Assembly (NCBI RefSeq): GCF_020748185.1
Contig: NZ_JAHZMO010000019.1
Span: forward strand, 1-58,109
DNA from: Terrisporobacter petrolearius
Lineage (GTDB): Bacteria > Bacillota > Clostridia > Peptostreptococcales > Peptostreptococcaceae
Length of the DNA stretch: 58,109 bases
Reading direction: 5' to 3'
A program made the translations under genes and the position numbers. The first letter of the stretch is position 1, and the number at the start of each line of letters is the position of its first letter. This document shows positions 9,114 to 17,992 of the stretch, piece by piece. A model generated the notes under the pieces. That model saw nothing but the letters and a program-made list of their open reading frames with translations, had not been told where the DNA came from and ran no database searches.

Positions 9114-10307
9114 ATGGAATCACTAAAAGAACTTTACAAAATAGGTAATGGACCTTCCAGCTCACATACAATGGGACCACAAAGAGCTGCTGAACAATTT
9201 AAGAACAAATACCCAGAAGCTGTTAGCTATAAAGCTCACTTATACGGAAGCTTAGCTGCAACAGGAGAAGGGCATTTAACTGATTATATAATCAAGAAAA
9301 CGCTTGAGCCAAAAGAAGTTGAAATACTTTGGAGAGAAGATATAGTTAAACCATATCATCCAAATGGTATGATGTTAGAAGCTATAGATGCAGACGGAAA
9401 CGTAATGGGAGATTGGACTATCTACTCTGTTGGTGGAGGTACAATAGCTGAAGAAGGAATGAGAAATGCAGGTGGAAACGACACTTACCCTCATTCAACT
9501 ATGGAAGAAATAATAGCTTGGTGTAACCAAAACAATAAAAACTTCGTAGACTATGTAAAAACTTACGACGATGCTGATATAATGGATTACTTAGTAACTA
9601 TTAAAGATGCTATGAAAAAATCAGTAGAAGACGGTTTAAAAGCTACAGAAGTTATACCAGGTAAATTAAATCTAGAAAGAAAAGCTGGATATTTCTATAA
9701 GCAATATCTTGCTAAGAAGCAATTAAATACATTAGTTTATGCTTATGCTTTAGCTGCTTCAGAGCAAAATGCATCAGGATATGTTATAGTAACTGCTCCA
9801 ACATGTGGTTCTGCAGGTGTTTTACCAGGAATATTCTTCGCAATGAAAGACTATGAAGGATACACTGATGAGCAATTAGTTGAAGCTTTAGCTGTAGCAG
9901 GTATAGTTGGTGTTCTTGTTAAGAGAAACGGATCTGTTTCAGGTGCTGAAGTTGGATGTCAAGGTGAAGTAGGAGTTGCTTGTGCAATGGCTGCTGCAGC
10001 AATAGCTTTCTTAAAAGGTGGATCATTAAGACAAATAGAATATGCTGCGGAAATCGGTTTAGAACATCACTTAGGAATGACTTGTGACCCAGCTTACGGA
10101 TACGTTCAAATACCATGTATAGAAAGAAATGCAATGGGTGCTCAAAGAGCATTAGATGCTGCTAACTATTCATTATTAACTGATGGAGAGCATCAAGTTA
10201 CTTTTGACCAAATAGTTAAAATAATGGACGAAACTGGTAGAGACATGATGGATAAATACAGAGAAACTTCAAAAGGTGGAATAGCTAAATTATTCTTCAC
10301 TTGCTAG
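9114..10307 (+). CDS. sdaA: Iron-sulfur L-serine ammonia-lyase (L-serine dehydratase)
   Basis: Deaminates L-serine to pyruvate. 397 residues in one chain: a short N-terminal beta-type domain with GNGPSSSHTMGP near residue 10, then an alpha-type domain with APTCGSAGVLPG near 225. Cysteines suited to the [4Fe-4S] cluster are in TCGSAG, GCQGEVGVACAM and MTCDP..IPCIERNAMGA. Single-chain enzymes are usually about 450 residues, so the beta part is compact. ATG 9114 follows GAGGAGGAAC; the longer upstream reading has no ribosome site. It is monocistronic with its own terminator and would feed serine carbon into pyruvate. The single-chain versus alpha-type name is uncertain. Confidence 0.9.
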   Translation: MESLKELYKIGNGPSSSHTMGPQRAAEQFKNKYPEAVSYKAHLYGSLAATGEGHLTDYIIKKTLEPKEVEILWREDIVKPYHPNGMMLEAIDADGNVMGDWTIYSVGGGTIAEEGMRNAGGNDTYPHSTMEEIIAWCNQNNKNFVDYVKTYDDADIMDYLVTIKDAMKKSVEDGLKATEVIPGKLNLERKAGYFYKQYLAKKQLNTLVYAYALAASEQNASGYVIVTAPTCGSAGVLPGIFFAMKDYEGYTDEQLVEALAVAGIVGVLVKRNGSVSGAEVGCQGEVGVACAMAAAAIAFLKGGSLRQIEYAAEIGLEHHLGMTCDPAYGYVQIPCIERNAMGAQRALDAANYSLLTDGEHQVTFDQIVKIMDETGRDMMDKYRETSKGGIAKLFFTC

Positions 10308-10342
10308 TTTTTAAATATTGAAATATTTATATTAAAATAGAT

Positions 10343-10378
10343 AAAAGAAACAGGAATTTTCCTGTTTCTTTTTTTTTA
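10343..10378 (+). terminator. Terminator after L-serine dehydratase
   Basis: Stem AAAGAAACAGG/CCTGTTTCTTT with a run of eight or more T. Confidence 0.9.
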
Positions 10379-10548
10379 CAAATTTATAACGAAAGTTGTA
10401 TTTTATTAAATCTTTATAACAAAGAGAGCACAATCTTATAAAATATAATATTTTTATAATTTTTTTAGATATAGTTAGATATAAGAAAATTAATAAATGG
10501 AGGGGAAGCAATTCTAAAAATACAATCAACGATAAAGGGAGGAAAAGA

Positions 10549-12999
10549 ATGAAGGGTGTTTTAAAATTAGCTTTTTATTATTTAAAAAATCAAAAAGGAA
10601 GAAGTTTTTCTATAGTAATAGCAATAGGGTTAGCTACGTTGATATCATTTTCTAATATTGTTCAAAAACAAACAAATATAAAACTAGGAACAGAAAAGCT
10701 GCATAACACATTTGGAACTTATGACTATGAATATAGTGATATTGATGATGAAGCATTGCAAAAAATATTAAATGATGATACAAGGGATGCTACATATACA
10801 ATAATGAATTTAGGTAGTATTGTTTACAAAAATGGTGTTAAGAGCACTCTTAATACGTATAATCCAGACTATTTAGAAGAAAGTGAATATACACTTATAA
10901 ATGGAAGGGCACCTAAAAATGAAAACGAGATAGTTTTAGATAATAAATCTATAGAGGAAATGAATTTAGAAAATAAATTAGGTGAAGACATAGATTTTAA
11001 CATAGTTAAAAAATATAAAAGTCATGATGGAAATGATGAAATATACAATAAAAATTATAAATTTAAATTAGTTGGAATAGTCAGCAGACCTAAGAACTAC
11101 TACGAAGAATATAAAGAATATACACTTAAAGTTTTCACAGGTGGATACAAAAATTTAATACCAGAAAACTTTATTACTAATGATGGCATCTTAAATGTAG
11201 AAAATGAAGATTCTACAATGGATAATATGTATAAACGAATGGAAAAATACGGCCTTACAGAGGATAAATTCTTTATGAATATCGGTTTAATTCAAGGCCT
11301 AAACTCTCTTGGTGTTGGTGAAGAAGCAACAAGCTATGAAATAAGAAACATGTTATTACCTATAGCTGTATCGGCGCTTTTAATATGCAATATTTTTGTA
11401 ATGACTTTATTTGATATGAAAAAAACAATAGGGATGTTAAGAGCCATAGGTGCTAAAAGGCATCAAATATGTTCTATGATTTTTATACAAAGTTTAATGT
11501 TGGTAACTATTGGTATATCCTCTGGTTTTTTAATTGGTAGAGCGTATGTGTATAATTATATATCTAAAATGTACCCTCAAAATCCAAGCCTCTATATAAC
11601 TAAAGAAGCAATATTCATACCAATATTAATAGCAATAATTACGGTGTTTATTTCAAATATAGTTCCCATATACAAGGCTACTAGAATATCTCCAGTAGAA
11701 GGAATGAGAGATAATGGTTTTAGTGACAGAAAGTTTAAAAATAGATTTTATTATAAATGGATAAGAAAAGTATTTAATATGACTGGAGAGATGGCATATA
11801 AAAATGCATTCAGATTTAGGACAAGAGCTATCCTTTGTATATTATCTATGGGATTAGTTGGATCTATGTATATAACTGCATTATCAAATTACAACAAAAT
11901 TGGTATGGATGTAATGCATATGCCAAGTCAAAATATTGATGAGTATGATATAAAACTAAATAAAGACGATTATAATGTGGAAAATGCTCTAGGGATGTAT
12001 AGTAAGAGTGATGTAGAAAAAATTAAAAATATAGATGGTGTAGACTATGTAGATGGAAAATTAGTGTTGTCTGGGTCTATGAATAAGAATGAATCATATT
12101 TAGAAGTTAGGGGTTATACAGAAAAAGATCTGAAAAAATTAGATAAATACATAGAAGAAAAAAGTGATGAGAAAAATAGTGAATACATAAATGTTTTGGT
12201 TAATAATCATACTGATGGAACCAATGAACCAATAGATAAGGATTTGAAAATTGGAGAATTAATTGAAATTAAAATACCATCAGCAAATGATGGAAAGCTA
12301 AGTTATAAAGTCGAAAAAGTTAGAATCGCTGGTTTCTTAGACAGAAAATGGATTTTAAATAATTTCTATGGAAGAATGATAACGGTAATAATGCCAATAG
12401 AGGAATTATCTAAATTGACTAATATAAATGATGTTAATGTAATAGGAGTAAAAGCTTCTAGTGGAAAAGAAAAGGAAGTTGAAAATAAAATAGAAAAAAT
12501 GATTGGAAATAAGGATTATAACAATATAGAAAGTAGAGGGAAATATAAAGCAGAACAAGAAAAATTACAGGAAATGGATAAGATGCAAAGTATGTTTTTA
12601 TTATTACTTATGTCTGTAGTAGCATCTTTAAATATTTACTACACTATAAAAACAGGAATACTAATTAGAACTGGAGAGTTATCAACATTAAGAAGTATTG
12701 GTATGAGTATGAAAAAGATAAGAAGTATGCTTATTAAGGAGTCTTTAATTTATGCTCTTATTAGCTGCATGCTAGGGTCTGCTCATGTTATATATAAAGG
12801 ATACAAGGATGTATCTATGGTTAATGAAATTATGGAAACTGGATTTGGTGCTAAGAATCTAGAAAAATTTGAAGTGCCTTTTAATGAAATAGCAATATTT
12901 ACTTTTTTAGTAATAGTAGTTTGTATTATATCGGTGTACTTGTCTAAGAAAAAACTAGAAAAAATGAGTATATCAGATGGAATTAATAGGAATGAATAA
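10549..12999 (+). CDS. FtsX-like ABC transporter permease
   Basis: 816-residue membrane subunit of a MacB/BceB-like (type VII) exporter. One transmembrane helix near residues 20-37 is followed by a large extracytoplasmic domain (to about 260). Three helices make the first FtsX module (about 265-390, including MLRAIGAKRHQI). A second soluble domain follows, then the last module (about 680-805, with LRSIGMSMKKI). AAAGGGAGGAAAAG precedes the ATG. The ATPase gene follows 12 bp downstream. No two-component regulator is adjacent, so substrate (peptide antibiotic, lipoprotein or other) is unknown. Confidence 0.9.
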   Translation: MKGVLKLAFYYLKNQKGRSFSIVIAIGLATLISFSNIVQKQTNIKLGTEKLHNTFGTYDYEYSDIDDEALQKILNDDTRDATYTIMNLGSIVYKNGVKSTLNTYNPDYLEESEYTLINGRAPKNENEIVLDNKSIEEMNLENKLGEDIDFNIVKKYKSHDGNDEIYNKNYKFKLVGIVSRPKNYYEEYKEYTLKVFTGGYKNLIPENFITNDGILNVENEDSTMDNMYKRMEKYGLTEDKFFMNIGLIQGLNSLGVGEEATSYEIRNMLLPIAVSALLICNIFVMTLFDMKKTIGMLRAIGAKRHQICSMIFIQSLMLVTIGISSGFLIGRAYVYNYISKMYPQNPSLYITKEAIFIPILIAIITVFISNIVPIYKATRISPVEGMRDNGFSDRKFKNRFYYKWIRKVFNMTGEMAYKNAFRFRTRAILCILSMGLVGSMYITALSNYNKIGMDVMHMPSQNIDEYDIKLNKDDYNVENALGMYSKSDVEKIKNIDGVDYVDGKLVLSGSMNKNESYLEVRGYTEKDLKKLDKYIEEKSDEKNSEYINVLVNNHTDGTNEPIDKDLKIGELIEIKIPSANDGKLSYKVEKVRIAGFLDRKWILNNFYGRMITVIMPIEELSKLTNINDVNVIGVKASSGKEKEVENKIEKMIGNKDYNNIESRGKYKAEQEKLQEMDKMQSMFLLLLMSVVASLNIYYTIKTGILIRTGELSTLRSIGMSMKKIRSMLIKESLIYALISCMLGSAHVIYKGYKDVSMVNEIMETGFGAKNLEKFEVPFNEIAIFTFLVIVVCIISVYLSKKKLEKMSISDGINRNE

Positions 13000-13011
13000 G
13001 GGGGAATCAGT

Positions 13012-13677
13012 ATGACGATATTAAAAATAGAAAATTTAAACAAAATTTATGGTAAAAAAGAAAATAAGTTGCATGTTTTAAAGAATATAAATTTAGACAT
13101 AGAAGAAAATAAATTTATTACTGTAGTAGGTGCTAGTGGGTCTGGAAAAAGTACATTATTAAATTGTATGGCAGGTCTTGATAAACCAACTGATGGAAAT
13201 ATTTATTACAATAATGAAGAAATAAGTAATATGCCAGATGGAAAATTAGCTGATATAAGAATAAAAAACTTTGGATTTGTGTTTCAGAACTTTAACTTAA
13301 TACCAGTTGTTAATGTATACGAAAACATAACAATGCCTTCATTATTAGAAAATAGAAAAATAGATGAAAAATATCTAGAAGAATTGTTAGATAGGCTACA
13401 AATAAAAGATAAAATAAAGAAATTTCCTAATGAATTATCTGGAGGACAACAACAAAGAGTAGCAATTGCTAGAGCTCTTATAAACAAACCTAAAATAATA
13501 TTTGCTGATGAGCCTACTGGAAATTTAGATACAAAGTCAACAGAAGAAGTTATGAATATACTAAGAGAATGTGTAAACGATTATAATCAGACATTAATAA
13601 TGATTACTCATAATGAAAATATAGCTAAAGAAGCTGATATTTGCATAAAGATAAAGGACGGACAAGTATTAAGTTAA
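13012..13677 (+). CDS. ABC transporter ATP-binding protein (MacB/LolD-like)
   Basis: 221-residue ATPase energising the preceding FtsX-like permease. Walker A GASGSGKST near residue 41, Q-loop VFQNFNLIP near 90, signature LSGGQQQRVAIARAL near 143, Walker B IIFADEPTGNLD near 163, and the H-loop ITHN near 200. EPTGNLD is typical of the LolD/MacB/BceA class. The permease gene comes first and the ATPase second, 12 bp apart; a terminator follows. Confidence 0.94.
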   Translation: MTILKIENLNKIYGKKENKLHVLKNINLDIEENKFITVVGASGSGKSTLLNCMAGLDKPTDGNIYYNNEEISNMPDGKLADIRIKNFGFVFQNFNLIPVVNVYENITMPSLLENRKIDEKYLEELLDRLQIKDKIKKFPNELSGGQQQRVAIARALINKPKIIFADEPTGNLDTKSTEEVMNILRECVNDYNQTLIMITHNENIAKEADICIKIKDGQVLS

Positions 13678-13745
13678 CTTAATAAAACCTAAAATAGATC
13701 TTAGAAATAATCATGAACTTAGTATTAATGTATAGAGAGAACGCA

Positions 13746-13780
13746 AAAAAAGAACAAGAATTAATCTTGTTCTTTTTTTT
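13746..13780 (+). terminator. Terminator after the FtsX-type exporter operon
   Basis: Stem AAGAACAAGA/TCTTGTTCTT with flanking A and T runs. Confidence 0.9.
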
Positions 13781-13874
13781 ACATATAAGGAAACTATAGT
13801 TGAATTTACGCTGTTGATAAACTCTGGAATTAAGTTATATCAACTCATTTAGGAAATGTAAAAAATGTATTTTT

Positions 13875-13995
13875 GAGCAATGGAGTTGCCTAAAATTTCA
13901 TAGCGCCCACGCAGTGGTTTAAAGCGAAGCAAAATGATTCGCCAACACGTTGCTCAAAGGCATCTCGTTGGCGACATGAGCGAAGCGAATTTTTT
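13875..13995. repeat. Dispersed GC-richer repeat, copy R2
   Basis: Second copy of the element at 1519-1637, in the same orientation. It shares the CGCCAACACGTTGCTC..TCTCGTTGGCG hairpin, GATTCGCC, and the closing AGCGAAGCGAATTTTTT. Here the TAGCGCCCACGCAGTGG block comes before the hairpin rather than after it. It occupies most of the 13781-14074 gap between a terminator and the next gene; the rest of the gap is AT-rich and empty. Confidence 0.8.
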
Positions 13996-14074
13996 ATAAA
14001 AAAATATTATAAGTTTATAATAGAAATGTTATTATTTATTATAAGAAGTTACGATAAATTAGGGGGGTACTCTT

Positions 14075-14548
14075 ATGGATAAAAATAATAAATGCAAACT
14101 TAATGATATTTCAAACTATTTGGTAGAAAAGCTAAAAGCAAAAGAAATGACAGTAGAAGAATTTTTAAGTATGAATAGTAATATATCTGCAGAGGAACTC
14201 AACAATAATTCAAAGATTTTCAAGATAAATGATTGCAATTTAATAAAATCACTACTAAGTGAAAATGAAAAATCAGAATTAGAAATAACTATGAATCATC
14301 TAAATAAAGATTTGGACCATATAGATAAATCATCTTATGAATATAGGATAAGTACAGGAAATTTGGTAGTAATAATTTTAGAAAGTGAAGATGGAGAGTA
14401 TCTATCAGGTTTTATTATGGATGGGAACGTAGAATTATTATTTAACTCCTTATTAGAATTAATAGGAAACGACTTTGAAAAAAGCAATAACACATTAGAA
14501 TATATGATCGAAGAATTAAGACGATTTAAACCATATGGCACAATCTAA
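14075..14548 (+). CDS. Hypothetical protein upstream of an M20 amidohydrolase
   Basis: I do not recognise this 157-residue protein. It is soluble and acidic, with no signal peptide or membrane segment. An Asn-rich helical N-terminal half (with VEEFLSMN) is followed by a C-terminal half with alternating hydrophobic residues (LVVIILESEDGEYLSGFIM) and a helical end. A good ribosome site (AGGGGGGTACTCTT) precedes the ATG, and the amidohydrolase gene begins 22 bp after the stop, so co-transcription is likely. Function unknown. Confidence 0.75.
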   Translation: MDKNNKCKLNDISNYLVEKLKAKEMTVEEFLSMNSNISAEELNNNSKIFKINDCNLIKSLLSENEKSELEITMNHLNKDLDHIDKSSYEYRISTGNLVVIILESEDGEYLSGFIMDGNVELLFNSLLELIGNDFEKSNNTLEYMIEELRRFKPYGTI

Positions 14549-14570
14549 TTTATAAACAAGGGGGATTTTT

Positions 14571-15689
14571 ATGGTAACAAAATATTTAGAGGACAGAGTA
14601 AAAAGTCACAGGTATAACTTGCATAACTTAGCAGAACTTTCTCACATGGAATTTAATACAGCAAAGTATATTAGAGACTACTTAGAAAAACTAGGTGTGG
14701 AATATGAAATATATTTAGAAACAGCAACAGTGGGAATTATAAAAGGGAAAAATCCTAAAAAAACAATTGCATTTAGGTCAGATATAGATGCACTACCTAG
14801 TCCTAAAGGGGCTGAGCACTTATGTGGACATGATGGACACATGAGCATACTTCTTGGGCTAATAGAATATATAGTTGATAATAAAAATAAGCTAAATGAT
14901 AATATAGTGTTTGTATTCCAACCAGCAGAAGAAGATACTGGTGGAGCCGAAAGACTTATGGACGCTGGTGTATTCAAAAAATACAAAGTAGATGAAGTTT
15001 ATGGACTACATATACATCCTGATTTTCCAGAAGGATATGTGGCTTGTAGACCAGGTTATTTAATGGCCCAAAATGGAGAAATAAACATAAATATAATTGG
15101 CAAAGGTGGCCATGGAGCCATGCCACAAAATACGAAGGATGCAGTTTTGATTGCATCAGAATTTGTTACAAGTTTACAAAGTATAATATCTAGAAATATT
15201 AATCCTATAGAAGGGGCTGTTATAACTATAGGAAAAATAACTGGAGGAAGTGTTAGAAATATTATTGCAGAAGAAGTGAGATTAGAAGGTACTATTAGAT
15301 GTTTTAACCCTTTTGTTTATGATACCATGGTAAATAGAATAAGAGAGTTTATTAAAGGATTTGAAATGTCTTATGGTTGTAAAATAAATGCTGAAATTGT
15401 ACATGGATATTTGGCAGTTAATAATGATAAAAAGCTGTATGATGAATTTGTAAATGCTATTGGAAAAGATATGATAATAGAAACGGATCCCCTTATGATT
15501 TCGGAAGATTTTTCTTATTACCAAAGAGAGGTACCAGGGCTGTTCTTTATGTTAGGTGGAAGAAATGAAGAAAAAGGATTTGTAAACGGTCTTCATAATT
15601 TTAACTTTAATTTTAATGAAGATATATTAATCGGTGGCTTAAATATATATAAGCAACTGTTGGAGTATAAAGATTCGTTGCACTCATAG
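14571..15689 (+). CDS. M20 family amidohydrolase
   Basis: Zinc-dependent hydrolase of the M20D group (N-acyl amino acid, hippurate or indole-3-acetyl-amino acid hydrolases), 372 residues, cytosolic. Metal ligands appear in RSDIDALP (Asp near residue 70), CGHDGHMS (Cys and His near 85-90), PAEEDTGGAERLM (Glu-Glu near 122) and LHIHPD (His near 147); a C-terminal His lies in LHNFNFNF. The usual HxxPE near the N-terminus reads HNLAELSHMEF. It could serve as the N-acetyl-diaminopimelate deacetylase that the DapH branch needs, but sequence alone does not show this. The stop lies in a repeat-like stretch. Confidence 0.85.
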   Translation: MVTKYLEDRVKSHRYNLHNLAELSHMEFNTAKYIRDYLEKLGVEYEIYLETATVGIIKGKNPKKTIAFRSDIDALPSPKGAEHLCGHDGHMSILLGLIEYIVDNKNKLNDNIVFVFQPAEEDTGGAERLMDAGVFKKYKVDEVYGLHIHPDFPEGYVACRPGYLMAQNGEININIIGKGGHGAMPQNTKDAVLIASEFVTSLQSIISRNINPIEGAVITIGKITGGSVRNIIAEEVRLEGTIRCFNPFVYDTMVNRIREFIKGFEMSYGCKINAEIVHGYLAVNNDKKLYDEFVNAIGKDMIIETDPLMISEDFSYYQREVPGLFFMLGGRNEEKGFVNGLHNFNFNFNEDILIGGLNIYKQLLEYKDSLHS

Positions 15690-15740
15690 AGCCAACGATA
15701 TATCCTTGCTAGCGCTACGGATAAATCCGTTGCTTAGAAT
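15676..15740. repeat. Hairpin-forming, GC-richer patch, possibly related to the dispersed repeat
   Basis: Covers the end of the amidohydrolase gene. CCAACGATATATCC and GGATAAATCCGTTGC form an imperfect hairpin around GCTAGCGCTA. It shares only short words (GTTGC, GCCAACG) with R1/R2, so kinship is doubtful. Confidence 0.3.
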
Positions 15741-15790
15741 TCGATGGGATCATAGTGGTAAGGAGTTAATTTTATTTAGTTGATAATATA

Positions 15791-15852
15791 TACCCCTTAG
15801 TTTTTGTATAAATTTTTGTCAAGATGACAAAACTACAAAAAAAGAAGGGGTG
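15791..15852 (+). promoter_or_regulatory. Hairpin that would pair with the SASP ribosome site
   Basis: ACCCCTT (15792-15798) is complementary to AAGGGGT (15845-15851), with an inner TTTTGTC/GACAAAA stem. The 3' arm contains the AAGAAGGGG ribosome site of the spore-protein gene at 15859. It may be a terminator for the upstream gene or mask the site in read-through RNA. Confidence 0.5.
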
Positions 15853-15858
15853 TTTTTT

Positions 15859-16128
15859 ATGGATAAAAATAAATTAACTAAAGAATTCATTTATAAATGT
15901 GAAAAACAAAGAAAGAAAAATGAAAAAAAGGTAAAACCATTGACACAAGATGATATAATGAAATATGAGATAGCAGGAGAATTAGGCTTGCTTGATAAAG
16001 TTGATGAAAAAGGATGGGCTGGTCTTACTGCTAAGGAAGCAGGAAGAATAGGTGGAATTCTCACATCACGAAAAAAACAATTAAAAAAGAAAGCTGAAGA
16101 AGAGGATAAAAAGGATGAATCAGTATAG
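15859..16128 (+). CDS. Alpha/beta-type small acid-soluble spore protein
   Basis: 89 residues, highly basic. The middle, MKYEIAGELGLLDKV (around residue 35), carries the EIA motif at which the germination protease cuts this family. It continues as GWAGLTAKEAGRIGGILTSRKK, the clostridial variant of the conserved SASP core. Such proteins coat DNA in the forespore and supply amino acids at germination. The ATG at 15859 has AAGAAGGGG eight bases upstream; a GTG at 15850 is unlikely because it overlaps that site. The last 14 bases overlap the methyltransferase gene. Confidence 0.85.
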   Translation: MDKNKLTKEFIYKCEKQRKKNEKKVKPLTQDDIMKYEIAGELGLLDKVDEKGWAGLTAKEAGRIGGILTSRKKQLKKKAEEEDKKDESV

Positions 16129-16861
16129 TGATTTTGCCTTTGTTTATGATGAACTTATGAACGAAGTTGATTATAACAATTGGGTTAAATACATTGAAGA
16201 TATAATAAAAAATGAAAATGTTGAAGTACAAAATATATTAGAATTAGCTTGTGGTACAGGAAATTTAACTATACCACTTACTAAAAAAAATTATGATATT
16301 GCAGGAATAGATATTTCAGAAGAAATGCTACAAGTTGCCCGAGAAAAAGGAGAAAGAGAAAATGTTGAGTTAGTACTATTAGAACAAGATATCGTAGAAC
16401 TTGATTTTGATGTGACTAACTTAGACAGTATCCTTTGTGGCTGCGATGGATTTAACTACATAACTTATGACGAAGATTTAGAAGGTGTATTTTCTAAATG
16501 CCATGAGTTACTAAAAGATAATGGAATTTTTATATTTGATATAAGTTCTTATTACAAATTATCAAAAGTTCTAGGAAACAACATGTATGGTGAAAACAGA
16601 GAAAATGTGGCATACATGTGGCAAAACTATTTCGATGATTACGAAAATTTAGTAGAAATGGACCTTGCATTCTTTGTTAAAGGAGAAGATGGTAGATTTG
16701 ATAAATTTGAAGAAAACCACTTACAAAGAGCTTATAAAAATGAGGAAATAATCCAATTACTAAAAAATGCAGGATTTGAGTATATAAAAACTTATGGAGA
16801 TTTTAAATTAGAAGCTCCAAAAGAAGACAGCGAAAGAGTATTTTTTGTTTGTAAAAAATAG
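16115..16861 (+). CDS. Class I SAM-dependent methyltransferase
   Basis: 248 residues, cytosolic. SAM-binding motif I is LELACGTGNLTIPL near residue 43, followed by the acidic motif II in GIDISEEMLQVAREKG near 65 and LEQDIVEL near 90. The C-terminal part (FVKGEDGRFDKFEENHLQRAY, NAGFEYIKTYGDF) is typical of YqeM-like methyltransferases of unknown substrate. Its start lies inside the SASP gene, where the AAAAAGG just upstream serves as ribosome site. hslO follows after 20 bp. Confidence 0.85.
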   Translation: MNQYSDFAFVYDELMNEVDYNNWVKYIEDIIKNENVEVQNILELACGTGNLTIPLTKKNYDIAGIDISEEMLQVAREKGERENVELVLLEQDIVELDFDVTNLDSILCGCDGFNYITYDEDLEGVFSKCHELLKDNGIFIFDISSYYKLSKVLGNNMYGENRENVAYMWQNYFDDYENLVEMDLAFFVKGEDGRFDKFEENHLQRAYKNEEIIQLLKNAGFEYIKTYGDFKLEAPKEDSERVFFVCKK

Positions 16862-16881
16862 GCATAAATGGAGGGAAAACA

Positions 16882-17766
16882 ATGAAGGATTACGTTATAA
16901 AAGCAACTAGCACAAATGGACAAGTAAGAGCTTATGTTGGTATAACTAAAAACTTAGTTCAAACTGCTAGAGATAATCATAATACAATAAAAGTTGCAAC
17001 TGCCGCACTTGGAAGAACATTAACAGCTACAGCTATGATGGGATTAATGATGAAAAATGATAAAGATGAGTTAAGTGTAATCATAAAAGGTGGAGGACCT
17101 ATAGGGACTATACTTACAACTGCTGACTCAAAAGGAAACGTTAAAGGTTATGTACAATATCCAGACTTAAACGGTGTAGAAGTACAGGACTATCCAAATG
17201 GAAAACTAAACGTTGCTGGAGCAGTAGGAAATGAGGGCTATGTTAAAGTAATAAAAGACTTAGGACTTAGAGAGCCTTATGTTGGTTCTTATCCATTAGT
17301 AAGTGGAGAAATCGCAGAAGACTTCACTCATTACTTTGCATTATCTGAGCAAACTCCATCAGTAGTTTCTTTAGGTGTTCTTACAACAGCAACAGAAGTT
17401 CAACAAGCTGGAGGATTAATAGTTCAATTAATGCCAGATGCAACAGAAGAAACTATAGCTACTTTAGAACAAAACGTAGGTAAGTTAAAATCAGTTACTA
17501 CAATGTTAAGTGAAGGAATGACTCCAGATGATATATTAAATTTAGTGTTAGAAGGATTAGATCCAAAGATACTAGATATATGTGATGTTAAATTTGACTG
17601 TAACTGTTCAAAAGATAGAATAAAGAAAGTTTTAATATCATTAGGTAGAGAAACTTTAACTGAAATAATAGAAGAAGATAAGCAAGCTGAAATAAGCTGC
17701 CATTTCTGTAATAGTGCGTATCACTATGATGAAGAGGAATTAAGAGAAATCTTAAATGAGATGTAG
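16882..17766 (+). CDS. hslO: Hsp33 redox-regulated chaperone
   Basis: 294 residues. The C-terminal zinc/redox switch shows CNC (in DCNCSKDRI, near residue 237) and CHFC (in ISCHFCNSAYHY, near 270), the CxC/CxxC arrangement that holds zinc when reduced and forms disulfides when oxidised to activate holdase function. The N-terminal domain begins MKDYVIKATSTNGQVRAY as usual. GGAGGGAAAAC precedes the ATG. It ends in two successive terminators. Confidence 0.95.
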   Translation: MKDYVIKATSTNGQVRAYVGITKNLVQTARDNHNTIKVATAALGRTLTATAMMGLMMKNDKDELSVIIKGGGPIGTILTTADSKGNVKGYVQYPDLNGVEVQDYPNGKLNVAGAVGNEGYVKVIKDLGLREPYVGSYPLVSGEIAEDFTHYFALSEQTPSVVSLGVLTTATEVQQAGGLIVQLMPDATEETIATLEQNVGKLKSVTTMLSEGMTPDDILNLVLEGLDPKILDICDVKFDCNCSKDRIKKVLISLGRETLTEIIEEDKQAEISCHFCNSAYHYDEEELREILNEM

Positions 17767-17773
17767 TTAATAG

Positions 17774-17804
17774 AGAGAGTTGTCGTGAGACAGCTCTTTT
17801 TTTG
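17774..17804 (+). terminator. Terminator after hslO
   Basis: GAGAGTTGTC pairs with GACAGCTCTT (one G-U) before seven T. Confidence 0.8.
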
Positions 17805-17817
17805 ATAAATATAAATA

Positions 17818-17866
17818 GTAGCTATCGTATAAGAAAAATAGCATTAATTTACGATAGCTATTTTTA
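17818..17866. terminator. Second, symmetrical hairpin after hslO
   Basis: AGCTATCGTA (17820-17829) and TACGATAGCT (17850-17859), with T-run. It insulates the GntR operon from hslO. Confidence 0.7.
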
Positions 17867-17892
17867 GTTGTTATTATATGTGAAAATAATAA

Positions 17893-17959
17893 TTGACTTT
17901 TTTGGTGTATTAATAATATAATACACTTGTACATGAAGTGTATTATATTATTAATACAC
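17893..17959 (+). promoter_or_regulatory. Promoter and 24-bp perfect inverted-repeat operator of the GntR/ABC operon
   Basis: TTGACT at 17893-17898 and TATAAT at 17917-17922 (18-bp spacer). A perfect inverted repeat has arms at 17905-17928 and 17936-17959, each 24 bp, separated by GTACATG. Each arm is itself a dyad, GTGTATTA-N6-TAATACAC, so the region offers two tandem operator sites. The left arm contains the -10 box. This is the expected autoregulatory site for the YtrA-type GntR repressor encoded 33 bp further on. Confidence 0.85.
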
Positions 17960-17992
17960 AGGGCGAAAAATAATTAAGAAGGGAGAAATACC

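Noticed and set aside
15676..15740. Third full copy of the R1/R2 dispersed repeat
   Set aside because: Only short words match; listed as a doubtful hairpin repeat rather than as a family member.
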